Shown here piece by piece: positions 52,872 to 60,498 of a stretch of 64,000 nt of DNA. The stretch comes from Austwickia sp. (GTDB lineage Bacteria > Actinomycetota > Actinomycetes > Actinomycetales > Dermatophilaceae): positions 62,001 through 126,000 of the forward strand of contig JADJTI010000001.1 of the NCBI GenBank assembly GCA_016711265.1. The letters are read 5' to 3'. Position 1 is the first letter of the stretch. Each line of letters opens with the position of its first letter. A model generated the notes under the pieces. The model saw only the letters and a program-made list of their open reading frames with translations. It was not told the origin of the DNA and searched no databases. The position numbers and the translations under genes were made by a program.

Positions 52872-53783
52872 GACGAGGACCTGTTGGGACACCGAACCGA
52901 GGACCAAGCCGGCGAAGCCGCCGCGACCTCGGGTGCCGACCACGGTCAACGTGGTGTGCTGCGGTGAGGCGGCGGTAGCGACCAGCGTCTGTGCCGGGTG
53001 ACCGCGTTCGACCCGCAAGGTGACCCGGGGGTCGTCGGTCCCGCCGGTGGCCGCCCGCAGCGCCTCGAGCAGGATCTCGCGGTGGCGCTGGGTGACCTGC
53101 TCCCATCCAGAGGAACCCGGTGAGGTGACCACCAGCCCGTCCACGACCTCCAACCACCACGCGATCACGAGCTCGACCTGCCCCTGCGGGCCGACGTGCT
53201 CCAGGGCGAATCGGATGGCGTGGCGCGATTGCTCGCTGTCGTCGACACCGACCACGGCCCGGCGGGGACCGTCTGCCATGGCGGCTCGCTGGTCATCCGA
53301 CCAGGCGCGGACGACCACGACCGGTCCGGGCGCGTGCGCGGCGACCTGGAGCGACACCGTTCCCAGCATGGTGGCGGCCAGGCGTCCTTGTCCGCGGTTG
53401 CCGACGACCACGCAGGTCGCGTGCTTTGACGCGTCGATCAGGTGTTCCGACGGTCGACCTGTCACGCACGCGCTGGTCAACGGTACGTCGGGTGCCAGGT
53501 TCGCGGCCTCCTGGCTGGCCGCGCGCAGGATCTGTGAAGTCAGGACGTTGCATCGATCCTGGTAGTGGGACCACGGCATCGGGTCCTCGATCGACACGGT
53601 CCCCGGCAGGTACTCCTGGACCGCGAGCAGATGGAGCGGCCGACCCAGGTAGGCCGCCTCCTGAGCGGCCCAGCGCACGGCGGCGAGAGCGGGCTCGGAG
53701 CCGTCGACGCCGACCACCACGGCGCCGGGCGGGATCGAGTGCGCCTCGGAGTGATCGGCGAACCGTGCGCTGTTCTCGGTCAT
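52842..53783 (-). CDS. Universal stress protein, tandem domains
   Basis: Cytoplasmic protein of 313 residues with two UspA folds. Each begins with the typical strand (VVVGVDGSEPALAAVRWAA; AVVGVDDSEQSRHAIRFAL) and ends with an ATP-binding loop (VVGNRGQGRLAATMLGTVS; VVGTRGRGGFAGLVLGSVSQ), so both domains probably bind ATP. Tandem Usp proteins are numerous in actinobacteria and linked to hypoxia and stationary phase, but no regulator site is recognised. ATG at 53783 chosen; the frame is open upstream, but that part lies in the recA promoter region. Convergent overlap with DUF3046. Confidence 0.9.
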   Translation of the reverse strand: MTENSARFADHSEAHSIPPGAVVVGVDGSEPALAAVRWAAQEAAYLGRPLHLLAVQEYLPGTVSIEDPMPWSHYQDRCNVLTSQILRAASQEAANLAPDVPLTSACVTGRPSEHLIDASKHATCVVVGNRGQGRLAATMLGTVSLQVAAHAPGPVVVVRAWSDDQRAAMADGPRRAVVGVDDSEQSRHAIRFALEHVGPQGQVELVIAWWLEVVDGLVVTSPGSSGWEQVTQRHREILLEALRAATGGTDDPRVTLRVERGHPAQTLVATAASPQHTTLTVVGTRGRGGFAGLVLGSVSQQVLVSSTGPVAVA

Positions 53784-53865
53784 GAGGTCGATTCTGCGCC
53801 CCCGAAGGGCATCGCGCTCCCCGCGACGACATGCTTTCGGCGTGTCGTTGCCCGCTTTCCCCGAC

Positions 53866-53881
53866 TCGAACAGATGTTCGG
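53866..53881 (+). promoter_or_regulatory. LexA (SOS) box upstream of recA
   Basis: TCGAAC-AGAT-GTTCGG matches the actinobacterial/Bacillus-type SOS box (TCGAAC-N4-GTTCGA) with one mismatch at the last base. It ends directly before a -10 hexamer TAGGCT (53882-53887), so LexA would block this promoter. It lies 170 bases before the recA ATG. Confidence 0.85.
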
Positions 53882-53894
53882 TAGGCTTGTCCAC

Positions 53895-53966
53895 ATGGCT
53901 GCAGCCGTCGGCGTGTCGTCCCCAGGGTCGTGGGGCCCGGGATGCGTTGTCGGTGCCGCGGCCTAA
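53895..53966 (+). CDS. Putative 23-residue leaderless ORF upstream of recA
   Basis: An ATG lies exactly 7 bases after the TAGGCT hexamer of the LexA-controlled promoter and opens a 23-codon frame rich in Ala, Gly, Val and Ser with one Trp and one Cys, ending in TAA. The spacing is the same as at other leaderless genes in this window. The TAA is part of a second -10-like TAACGT (53964-53969) that could serve recA. The peptide has no recognised relatives; it could be a regulatory leader peptide or only a chance frame. Confidence 0.4.
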   Translation: MAAAVGVSSPGSWGPGCVVGAAA

Positions 53967-54050
53967 CGTCTGACCGGACGGCACCGGATTCGTGAAACGG
54001 GGCCGCGGTCGCAGGTAGACGGCCGAAGCGAGCGTAAAGGTGGGCGGGTC

Positions 54051-55139
54051 ATGTCAACGGGAATCAGCCGCGACAAGAGCGCCGGGGAGAAGCAGAAGTC
54101 CCTGGACTCGGTCCTGGCGCAGATCGAGAAGAATCACGGCAAGGGTGCCGTCATGCGCCTGGGGGATGACGTCCGCCCGCCGGTGGAGGTGATCCCGACC
54201 GGCTCGATCGCCCTCGACGTGGCGCTCGGGATCGGTGGCCTTCCCCGGGGCCGCGTGGTGGAGATCTACGGCCCGGAGTCCTCCGGCAAGACCACGGTGG
54301 CGCTGCACGCGGTGGCCAGCGCGCAGGCAGCCGGCGGTATCGCCGCGTTCATCGACGCCGAGCACGCCCTCGACCCGGAGTACGCGAAAAAGCTCGGGGT
54401 CGACACCGACGCCCTTCTGGTCAGTCAGCCCGACACTGGCGAGCAGGCGTTGGAGATCGCCGACATGCTGATCCGCTCCGGAGCCTTGGACATCATCGTC
54501 ATCGACTCGGTGGCCGCGCTGGTCCCTCGCGCCGAGATCGAAGGCGAGATGGGGGACAGCCATGTCGGACTGCAGGCGAGACTGATGTCCCAGGCGCTGC
54601 GCAAGCTCACCGGCGCGTTGAGCAGCACGAGTACGACGGCCATCTTCATCAACCAGCTCCGGGAGAAGATCGGGGTGATGTTCGGCAGTCCCGAGACGAC
54701 CACCGGCGGCAAGGCGCTGAAGTTCTACGCGTCGGTGCGCCTGGATGTACGACGCATCGAGACGCTCAAGGACGGGTCCGAGCCCGTGGGCAACCGGACC
54801 CGCGTCAAGGTGGTGAAGAACAAGATGTCGCCGCCGTTCAAGCAGGCGGAGTTCGACATCATCTATGGGCAGGGGATCTCCCGTGAGGGTGGACTGATCG
54901 ACACCGGTGTCGAACACGGCTTCGTCCGTAAGTCGGGTGCCTGGTACACCTACGAAGGCGATCAGCTGGGGCAAGGCAAGGAAAACGCCCGCAACTTCCT
55001 GCGCGACAACCCTGATCTCGCTGACGAGCTGGAACGCAAGATCAAGGAGAAGCTCGGCATCATCAAGCCGCTGGTGGATCCTGCGGCCCCCACTGCCGCC
55101 CCGGCCGAGGCGTCGGCCGAGTTCCCCGTCAAGTTCTGA
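54051..55139 (+). CDS. recA: Recombinase RecA
   Basis: DNA strand-exchange protein and co-protease for LexA cleavage. The 362-residue product is full length without an intein, unlike M. tuberculosis RecA. Walker A is GPESSGKTTVALHA; IVIDSVAALVPRAE and the L2-loop region INQLREKIGVMFGSPETTTG are intact. An acidic/Ala-rich C terminus follows. AAAGGTGGG lies about 9 bases before the ATG. Upstream are a LexA box and a small ORF. recX follows 2 bases after the stop. Confidence 0.98.
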   Translation: MSTGISRDKSAGEKQKSLDSVLAQIEKNHGKGAVMRLGDDVRPPVEVIPTGSIALDVALGIGGLPRGRVVEIYGPESSGKTTVALHAVASAQAAGGIAAFIDAEHALDPEYAKKLGVDTDALLVSQPDTGEQALEIADMLIRSGALDIIVIDSVAALVPRAEIEGEMGDSHVGLQARLMSQALRKLTGALSSTSTTAIFINQLREKIGVMFGSPETTTGGKALKFYASVRLDVRRIETLKDGSEPVGNRTRVKVVKNKMSPPFKQAEFDIIYGQGISREGGLIDTGVEHGFVRKSGAWYTYEGDQLGQGKENARNFLRDNPDLADELERKIKEKLGIIKPLVDPAAPTAAPAEASAEFPVKF

Positions 55140-55141
55140 CC

Positions 55142-55744
55142 TTGGCGTGGCAATCGGGTGCCGGACGAGCCGACTTTCGGCGTCGCTCGTCCGGCAGCGG
55201 CCCCCGCAGTCGGCCGGTGGGCGCCCCCGCCGAGGGTACGGACACCCAGCAAGACGACCAACCGGATCCCCATGAGGTGGCCAGGTTCATCGTGCTGCGA
55301 CAGCTGACCGTCGGAGCTCGGACCCGGGCGCAGCTTGCGGCGAAACTGGCCCAACGTGGTTGCCCGGATGACGTGGCGGACACGGTCCTGGATCGGATGA
55401 CCGAGGTGGGCCTCATTGACGACGCGGCATACGCCAGGGCGCTGGTGGCCAGCAAGCATCAGACCAAGGGTCTGTCGCGCCGGGCCCTGGCGCACGAACT
55501 GCGTTCCCGTGGCGTCGAACCCGAGGTCGGCCAGGATGCCCTGGCAGATCTGAGCCAGGAACAGGAGCGGGGGCGCGCGCGGGAGCTGGTCGACAAGCGG
55601 CTGGCGTCCCTGTACGGGTTGCCGCCGCCGGTACAGGTGCGCCGCCTGGCGGGGATGCTGGCCCGTAAGGGATACCCCGGCGACCTCGCGATGGCGGTCA
55701 TCCGGGAGGCGATGGCCCAGGCCCGCGAGCACGAGCGGGACTGA
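55142..55744 (+). CDS. recX: Regulatory protein RecX
   Basis: Binds RecA filaments and modulates strand exchange. The conserved three-helix repeats begin at HEVARFIVLRQLTVGARTRA and continue with GLIDDAAYARALVASKH and RALAHELRSRGVEPEV. The frame from TTG at 55142 gives 200 residues including about 45 basic, non-conserved N-terminal ones; a GTG at 55217 would give a shorter, more usual protein. The true start is uncertain. Co-transcribed with recA. Confidence 0.87.
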   Translation: MAWQSGAGRADFRRRSSGSGPRSRPVGAPAEGTDTQQDDQPDPHEVARFIVLRQLTVGARTRAQLAAKLAQRGCPDDVADTVLDRMTEVGLIDDAAYARALVASKHQTKGLSRRALAHELRSRGVEPEVGQDALADLSQEQERGRARELVDKRLASLYGLPPPVQVRRLAGMLARKGYPGDLAMAVIREAMAQAREHERD

Positions 55745-55844
55745 CCTTGCGTCCCGGTGGCTCCGTCAGCTGCGAGGGGGGACGCCACACCCTCCGCGCC
55801 CGCAGCAGGTATACCCCGCTGCACGTCGTACCCTGTTGAGCGCC

Positions 55845-57386
55845 ATGAACATGCCCAAGACGTACGAGGTCCGCACCCACGGGTGCCAGATGAACGTGCA
55901 CGATTCCGAGCGTTTGGCCGGTCTCCTGGAGACGGCTGGGTACGTCGACCGGCTGGCCGTGCCTGCCGAGCTGCGCCCTGACGTGGCCGACGTCGTGGTC
56001 TTCAACACCTGCGCCGTGCGGGAGAACGCCGACAACAAGCTTTACGGCAATCTCGGCCAGCTGCGGCCGGCCAAGCAGCGTCATCCCGACATGCAGATCG
56101 CGGTGGGCGGTTGCATGGCGCAGAAGGACCGCGAGCTCATCGTGGCCAAAGCCCCGTGGGTCGACGTGGTCTTCGGCACCCACAACATGGGGTCTCTTCC
56201 GGTGCTGCTCGAGCGCGCGCGGCATAACCGCACCGCCCAGGTCGAGATTCTGGAGGCGCTGGAGACCTTCCCCTCGACCCTGCCCACGCGGCGCGAGTCG
56301 GCGTACGCGGCGTGGGTGTCGATCTCGGTGGGCTGCAACAACACCTGTACCTACTGCATCGTGCCCAGCCTGCGCGGCACAGAAGAGGACCGACCCCCCG
56401 GCGACGTGCTCGCCGAGGTCTCGGCGCTGGTGGATCAGGGCGTCCTGGAGGTCACGCTGCTGGGGCAGAACGTGAACACCTACGGCGTCCAGTTCGGCGA
56501 CCGGGGCGCCTTCGCCACCCTCCTGAGGGACTGCGGCCGGATCGAGGGACTGGAGCGCATCCGGTTCACCAGCCCGCATCCGGCGGCCTTCACCGACGAC
56601 GTCATCGAGGCGATGGCGCAGACGCCCGCCGTGGCGCCGAGCCTGCACATGCCGTTGCAGTCCGGATCGGACCGGGTCCTGTCGGCCATGCGGCGCAGCT
56701 ACCGCAGTGAGCGGTTCCTGTCGATCCTGGACCGTGTCCGCGCCGCGATCCCGGATGCGGCGATCACCACCGACCTGATCGTCGGTTTTCCCGGTGAATC
56801 CGAACAGGACTTCGCGCAGACCCTGGAGGTGGTCCGGGCTGCCCGGTTCGCCAGCGCCTTCACCTTCCAGTATTCCATTCGTCCGGGAACCCCGGCCGCG
56901 ACCATGCCTGGGCAGGTGCCCAAAGAGGTCGTCCAGGAGCGGTTCGACCGCCTCATCGCCGTCCAGGAGGAGATCTCGTGGGCGGGCAACCGCGCCCTGG
57001 AGGGTCGCACCGTCGAGGTCCTCGTGGCCCCGGGTGAGGGTCGCAAAGACGCGGCTACCGCGCGGATGTCCGGGCGCGCCCGCGACAATCGGCTGGTGCA
57101 TTTCGCCCTTCCTGAGCAGGTGGAGCCGCGTGAGCGGCCCCGCCCGGGGGACTGTGTCGAGGTGGCGGTGACCTACGGCGCGCCCCACCACCTGGTCGCC
57201 GACTCGGCGCGTTCCCCGGAACCGGTGTACGCGCTCCGGCGGACCCGCGGGGGTGACGCCTTCGCCGCTGCTGCCGATCATCCGGTGCCCGGGAGGCCCC
57301 GAGTGAGCCTGGGGATGCCCGCGATCAGTGCCGGGCCTGTGGGTTCCCGGACGCCTCGGGCCGCGACGGTTCAGCCCGGGTCGTGA
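55845..57386 (+). CDS. miaB: tRNA-2-methylthio-N6-dimethylallyladenosine synthase
   Basis: Radical-SAM methylthiotransferase modifying A37 of tRNAs after MiaA. The 513-residue protein has cluster cysteines in THGCQMNVHDSER, NTCAVRE and GGCMAQ, the radical-SAM CNNTCTYCIVPSLRG, and a TRAM region (EGRTVEVLVAPGE). An extra C-terminal part of about 50 residues is Pro/Arg-rich. ATG at 55845 chosen; TACCCT at 55829-55834 would give a very short leader. It is the tRNA counterpart of rimO, and both paralogues are in this window. Followed by miaA after 1 base. Confidence 0.95.
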   Translation: MNMPKTYEVRTHGCQMNVHDSERLAGLLETAGYVDRLAVPAELRPDVADVVVFNTCAVRENADNKLYGNLGQLRPAKQRHPDMQIAVGGCMAQKDRELIVAKAPWVDVVFGTHNMGSLPVLLERARHNRTAQVEILEALETFPSTLPTRRESAYAAWVSISVGCNNTCTYCIVPSLRGTEEDRPPGDVLAEVSALVDQGVLEVTLLGQNVNTYGVQFGDRGAFATLLRDCGRIEGLERIRFTSPHPAAFTDDVIEAMAQTPAVAPSLHMPLQSGSDRVLSAMRRSYRSERFLSILDRVRAAIPDAAITTDLIVGFPGESEQDFAQTLEVVRAARFASAFTFQYSIRPGTPAATMPGQVPKEVVQERFDRLIAVQEEISWAGNRALEGRTVEVLVAPGEGRKDAATARMSGRARDNRLVHFALPEQVEPRERPRPGDCVEVAVTYGAPHHLVADSARSPEPVYALRRTRGGDAFAAAADHPVPGRPRVSLGMPAISAGPVGSRTPRAATVQPGS

Positions 57387-57387
57387 C

Positions 57388-58338
57388 GTGGTGTCGTCCC
57401 TGCCGGTCGTGGCGATCGTGGGGCCGACGGCGACCGGCAAGTCCGAGCTGGCACTGGCGCTGGCCCGGGCGGCCGACGGCGAGGTGGTCAATGCCGACGC
57501 CTCTCAGCTCTACCGCGGGATGGACATCGGAACCGCCAAGGTGCCGGTCGATCAGCGCCAGGACGTGCCGCATCACCAGCTGGACGTACTGGACATCCAG
57601 CAGGAGGCGAGCGTGGCGGCATACCAACGCTGCGCCCGCGCGGATCTGGGCGCCATCAGCGCCGGGGGTCGCCTGCCGATTTTGGCGGGGGGGTCCGGTC
57701 TGTATGTCCGAGCAGCCCTCGACCGCCTCGACATCCCGCCCACCGACCCCGGCCTGCGGGCCTCGTTGGAGCGGGAGCTCGCCGACCGTGGTCTCGACGT
57801 GCTGCGGCAACGCCTCGAACGGGCCGATCCAGCCGCGGCGCGGGTCATCGACGCGCACAACGCCCGGCGGATCGTGCGCGCGCTGGAGGTCATCGAACTG
57901 ACCGGGAGGCCGTTCTCGGCCACCATGCCGACCAGGGACTTCATCGGACCGACCGTGCTGGTGGGCCTGCGCTGCGAGCGGGCGGTCCTCGATGAACGGA
58001 TCGCACGCCGGACCCGGGGGATGTGGGCGGCGGGGCTGCTGGCCGAAGTGGAACAGTTGGTCGGCGCGGGGCTGGCGCAGACCCGGACGGCGGCCCGCGC
58101 CGTCGGCTATCCCCAGGCCATGGCCCAGCTTCGCGGTGACTGTACCCAGGACGACGCCGTCGAGGCGACCGTCGCGGCCACCCGGCGGTTGGTACGGCGT
58201 CAGGAGAGCTGGTTCGGGGCCGACCCCCGGGTGCACTGGTTGCAGGCCCCCGCCACGCCCGATGATCTGCCTGCCCTGGTGTCGCGGATCCATCAGCTCC
58301 TGGACGCGTCAACGGGTGATGGGACACTGGGTGGGTGA
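57388..58338 (+). CDS. miaA: tRNA dimethylallyltransferase
   Basis: Transfers the dimethylallyl group to A37 of tRNAs reading UNN codons, the substrate step before MiaB. The 316-residue protein has AIVGPTATGKSELALALA (P-loop), NADASQLYRGMDIGTAK, LAGGSGLYVRA and AVGYPQAMAQL. The GTG start one base after the miaB stop is chosen since SLPVVAIVGPTATGKS begins the family there. Stop overlaps the dapF GTG. Confidence 0.95.
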   Translation: MVSSLPVVAIVGPTATGKSELALALARAADGEVVNADASQLYRGMDIGTAKVPVDQRQDVPHHQLDVLDIQQEASVAAYQRCARADLGAISAGGRLPILAGGSGLYVRAALDRLDIPPTDPGLRASLERELADRGLDVLRQRLERADPAAARVIDAHNARRIVRALEVIELTGRPFSATMPTRDFIGPTVLVGLRCERAVLDERIARRTRGMWAAGLLAEVEQLVGAGLAQTRTAARAVGYPQAMAQLRGDCTQDDAVEATVAATRRLVRRQESWFGADPRVHWLQAPATPDDLPALVSRIHQLLDASTGDGTLGG

Positions 58339-59300
58339 ACACGGCCACCCCCGCTCCGGTCCACGTCCCAGGCCTTGACCCCGTCGGCGGGTCGGAGGAG
58401 CTCGAGCTCCCGTTCGCCAAGGGACACGGGACCGAGAACGACTTCGTGCTGGTTCCCGATCTAGGTGGTCACCACCCACTCTCGAGCGCTCACGTGCGCT
58501 TTCTCGCCGACCGGCGGGCGGGCATCGGCGGGGACGGGGTCATCCGGGTGGCTCCCACGCAGGCCTCCGTCGAGCCGGAGGTGCAGGCGCAGGCCGCGCA
58601 GGCCCGCTGGTTCATGGACTACCGCAACGCCGACGGCAGCACGGCCCAGATGTGCGGCAACGGCGTCCGGGTTTTCGCCCGGTACCTGGTGGCCCACGAC
58701 CTGGAGACCGGGCCCGAGTTCTCGGTGGCCACCCGCGCGGGCCTCAAGGCCGTGCGCGTGGACGGCGAGGAGATTACCGTCGGCATGGGCCCGTGGTCGC
58801 GCTTCGGCGCTCCCGGCCTCCCCCCGGGCGGGTACGACGTCCTGGTGGCGGTCCCCGGGGTGGACCCCCTCCCGGCGATGACGCTCGACCTGGGGAATCC
58901 GCACGCGGTGGTCGCCCTGCCCGAGTCGGTGCCACTGGACGGCCTGGACCTGAGCCGAGCGCCGCTGCTGAACCCCGAGCCGCCCGATGGCATCAACATC
59001 GAGTTTGTCGAGACTGTGGCCGAGGGTCAGCTGCGGATGCGGGTGTTCGAACGAGGCGTCGGGGAGACCCGGTCCTGCGGCACGGGTGCCTGCGCCGCAG
59101 TGCTGGCCGTGCTCATTTGGAGTGGGGATGTGTCGACCCCACTGCACACCACACACACCTGGCAGGTCGACGTACCTGGGGGGCGTCTTAAGGTACGACC
59201 GCGGGAGGATCACACGGTCGATCTGGCGGGACCGGCGGTGATCGTGGGCGAGGGCACGGTGCGTGTGCCGTCGTGGTGTGACAACCTCACCGGCGTGTAG
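58335..59300 (+). CDS. dapF: Diaminopimelate epimerase
   Basis: Interconverts LL- and meso-diaminopimelate, giving the peptidoglycan crosslinker. The 321-residue protein has the two catalytic cysteines in AQMCGNGVRVFARYL and TRSCGTGACAAVLA, plus the entry motif FAKGHGTENDFVLV and LGNPHAVV. GTG start overlaps the miaA stop. About 25 non-conserved residues precede the fold. Completes, with dapA and dapB, three steps of the pathway in the window. Confidence 0.95.
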   Translation: MNTATPAPVHVPGLDPVGGSEELELPFAKGHGTENDFVLVPDLGGHHPLSSAHVRFLADRRAGIGGDGVIRVAPTQASVEPEVQAQAAQARWFMDYRNADGSTAQMCGNGVRVFARYLVAHDLETGPEFSVATRAGLKAVRVDGEEITVGMGPWSRFGAPGLPPGGYDVLVAVPGVDPLPAMTLDLGNPHAVVALPESVPLDGLDLSRAPLLNPEPPDGINIEFVETVAEGQLRMRVFERGVGETRSCGTGACAAVLAVLIWSGDVSTPLHTTHTWQVDVPGGRLKVRPREDHTVDLAGPAVIVGEGTVRVPSWCDNLTGV

Positions 59301-59405
59301 CGATGCCTGGACTGGCCCGGACACTCTCCACTCGCCGATGGTGGTGACCGCTCGTCGTCACCGTTCGGCGCATCGTCCCCCGGGGATTTCGTGTGTTCCG
59401 ACGTG

Positions 59406-59439
59406 CACTTTTGTGCGTTGCGCCCGCCACTTTTGTGCG
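59406..59439. repeat. Two 12-bp direct repeats, 22 bp apart
   Basis: CACTTTTGTGCG occurs at 59406-59417 and 59428-59439, each with a partly symmetric core. The 22-base period (two helical turns) resembles a tandem protein-binding site. The region lies between the convergent ends of dapF and the methyltransferase gene (59301-59541) and holds no gene I can support. Confidence 0.5.
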
Positions 59440-59541
59440 CGGGGCGGTAGGAATCTTCTCAACATGTGGGAGTGACCAAGGTCACCACCGTGGGACTCCA
59501 GGGCGGTTTGCCCCGGTTCCCGCGGACCGGGCGCGAGGTGC

Positions 59542-60207
59542 TCAGGCCGGCATCGCCGGGTGGGTGCCGTCGTCTCGTCGTACGCGCAGGACCCGGTATC
59601 CCCTCGACGAGGCGACCCGGGAGATGGTGAACGCGGATCCCAGAGCCGCACCCGCGAGCCACGTCTGGAGCGAATCCGCGCCGAGGTGTCGTTGCACCAC
59701 CAGGAAGGCCTGACCACCGGGACGTAACCGGGGCAGGTAGGTCAGCAGCAGCTCGTGCAGGGCGGTCTTGCCGATCCGGATCGGGGGATTGGACCAGATG
59801 GCATCGAAGGCGATGTCGCCCGGGAGTTCCTCGGGCAGCACCGCTCGGACGCTGGTCAGGCTCAACGCCTGAGCGTTGCGCCGGACCAGGTCCACGGCCC
59901 GCGCGTTGCGATCCACGGCCCACACCTGGGCCTGGGGCGAGAGCATCCCCAAGGACAGGGCGATCGGCCCCCACCCGCAGCCCAGATCGAGCAGTGCGCC
60001 GCTGCTCGGTGGCTGCGGCACGGTGCGCAGCAGGACGGCAGTGCCCGGATCGAGCCTGTCCGCGGAGAACACGCCGTCGGCGGTGGTCACCCGCACGGGT
60101 CTCCCGGCCAGCAGCACGGGCATCTCGCGCAGGTGTTCCGGCCCGGCCGGCGCAGTCGCGAAGTAGTGCTCGGCCGGCGGGCCCCCAGGGACGTCAGAGC
60201 GCGCCAT
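59542..60207 (-). CDS. Class I SAM methyltransferase, RsmC/RlmG-like
   Basis: Predicted RNA guanine-N2 methyltransferase of 221 residues, the C-terminal catalytic domain of the RsmC/RlmG family standing alone. ALLDLGCGWGPIALSLG is the SAM-binding motif I, VWAVDRNARAVDLVRRNA motif II, and FDAIWSNPPIRIGK carries the catalytic NPP motif. The usual FSADRLDPGTAVLL lies before motif I. ATG at 60207 chosen; the frame is open upstream but not conserved in character. Exact rRNA target (for instance G1207 of 16S) is inferred from family. Confidence 0.85.
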   Translation of the reverse strand: MARSDVPGGPPAEHYFATAPAGPEHLREMPVLLAGRPVRVTTADGVFSADRLDPGTAVLLRTVPQPPSSGALLDLGCGWGPIALSLGMLSPQAQVWAVDRNARAVDLVRRNAQALSLTSVRAVLPEELPGDIAFDAIWSNPPIRIGKTALHELLLTYLPRLRPGGQAFLVVQRHLGADSLQTWLAGAALGSAFTISRVASSRGYRVLRVRRDDGTHPAMPA

Positions 60208-60343
60208 GATGCGCTCACGGTATCGCCGATCGGCCGAGGCCGGGTGCAGGGGCGGTGCAGCGCCGACGCGCCGCCTCCGGGTCGCGCGTGGCGAGGGCGG
60301 TTTGCCCTGTTCGCGATGGCAACAAGGCGGCGTGTCAAGCCTA

Positions 60344-60405
60344 TTGCCGGTGCCCCGCCGCTGTGTATAGTCCGGGCACCGGGCCCCCGGATCGGGGTGC
60401 CCGGA
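60344..60405 (+). promoter_or_regulatory. hppA promoter and leader hairpin
   Basis: TTGCCG (60344-60349), 16-base spacer, TATAGT (60366-60371) is the clearest sigma70-type promoter in the window. Directly after it, TCCGGGCACC and GGTGCCCGGA (60371-60405) can form a 10-bp hairpin at the 5' end of the leader, which is about 120 bases long. The rest of the 60208-60498 gap shows nothing else. Confidence 0.65.
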
Positions 60406-60498
60406 CACTCGAGCGCCCGCGACCGGTCGCCGAGCGGTCAGTGGTCACCCGGACCGGCGAACCGTTGACTCCGGGCCAGAAAACGTCGAGGAGGACGG

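Noticed and set aside
53784..53984. N-terminal extension of the universal stress protein
   Set aside because: Would run through the LexA box and recA promoter; the Usp fold begins after the ATG at 53783.
54051..55139. Intein in recA
   Set aside because: Length of 362 residues and uninterrupted motifs show there is none.
59263..59475. 70-codon Cys/Arg-rich frame after dapF
   Set aside because: Starts inside dapF, no ribosome binding site of its own and no sensible composition.
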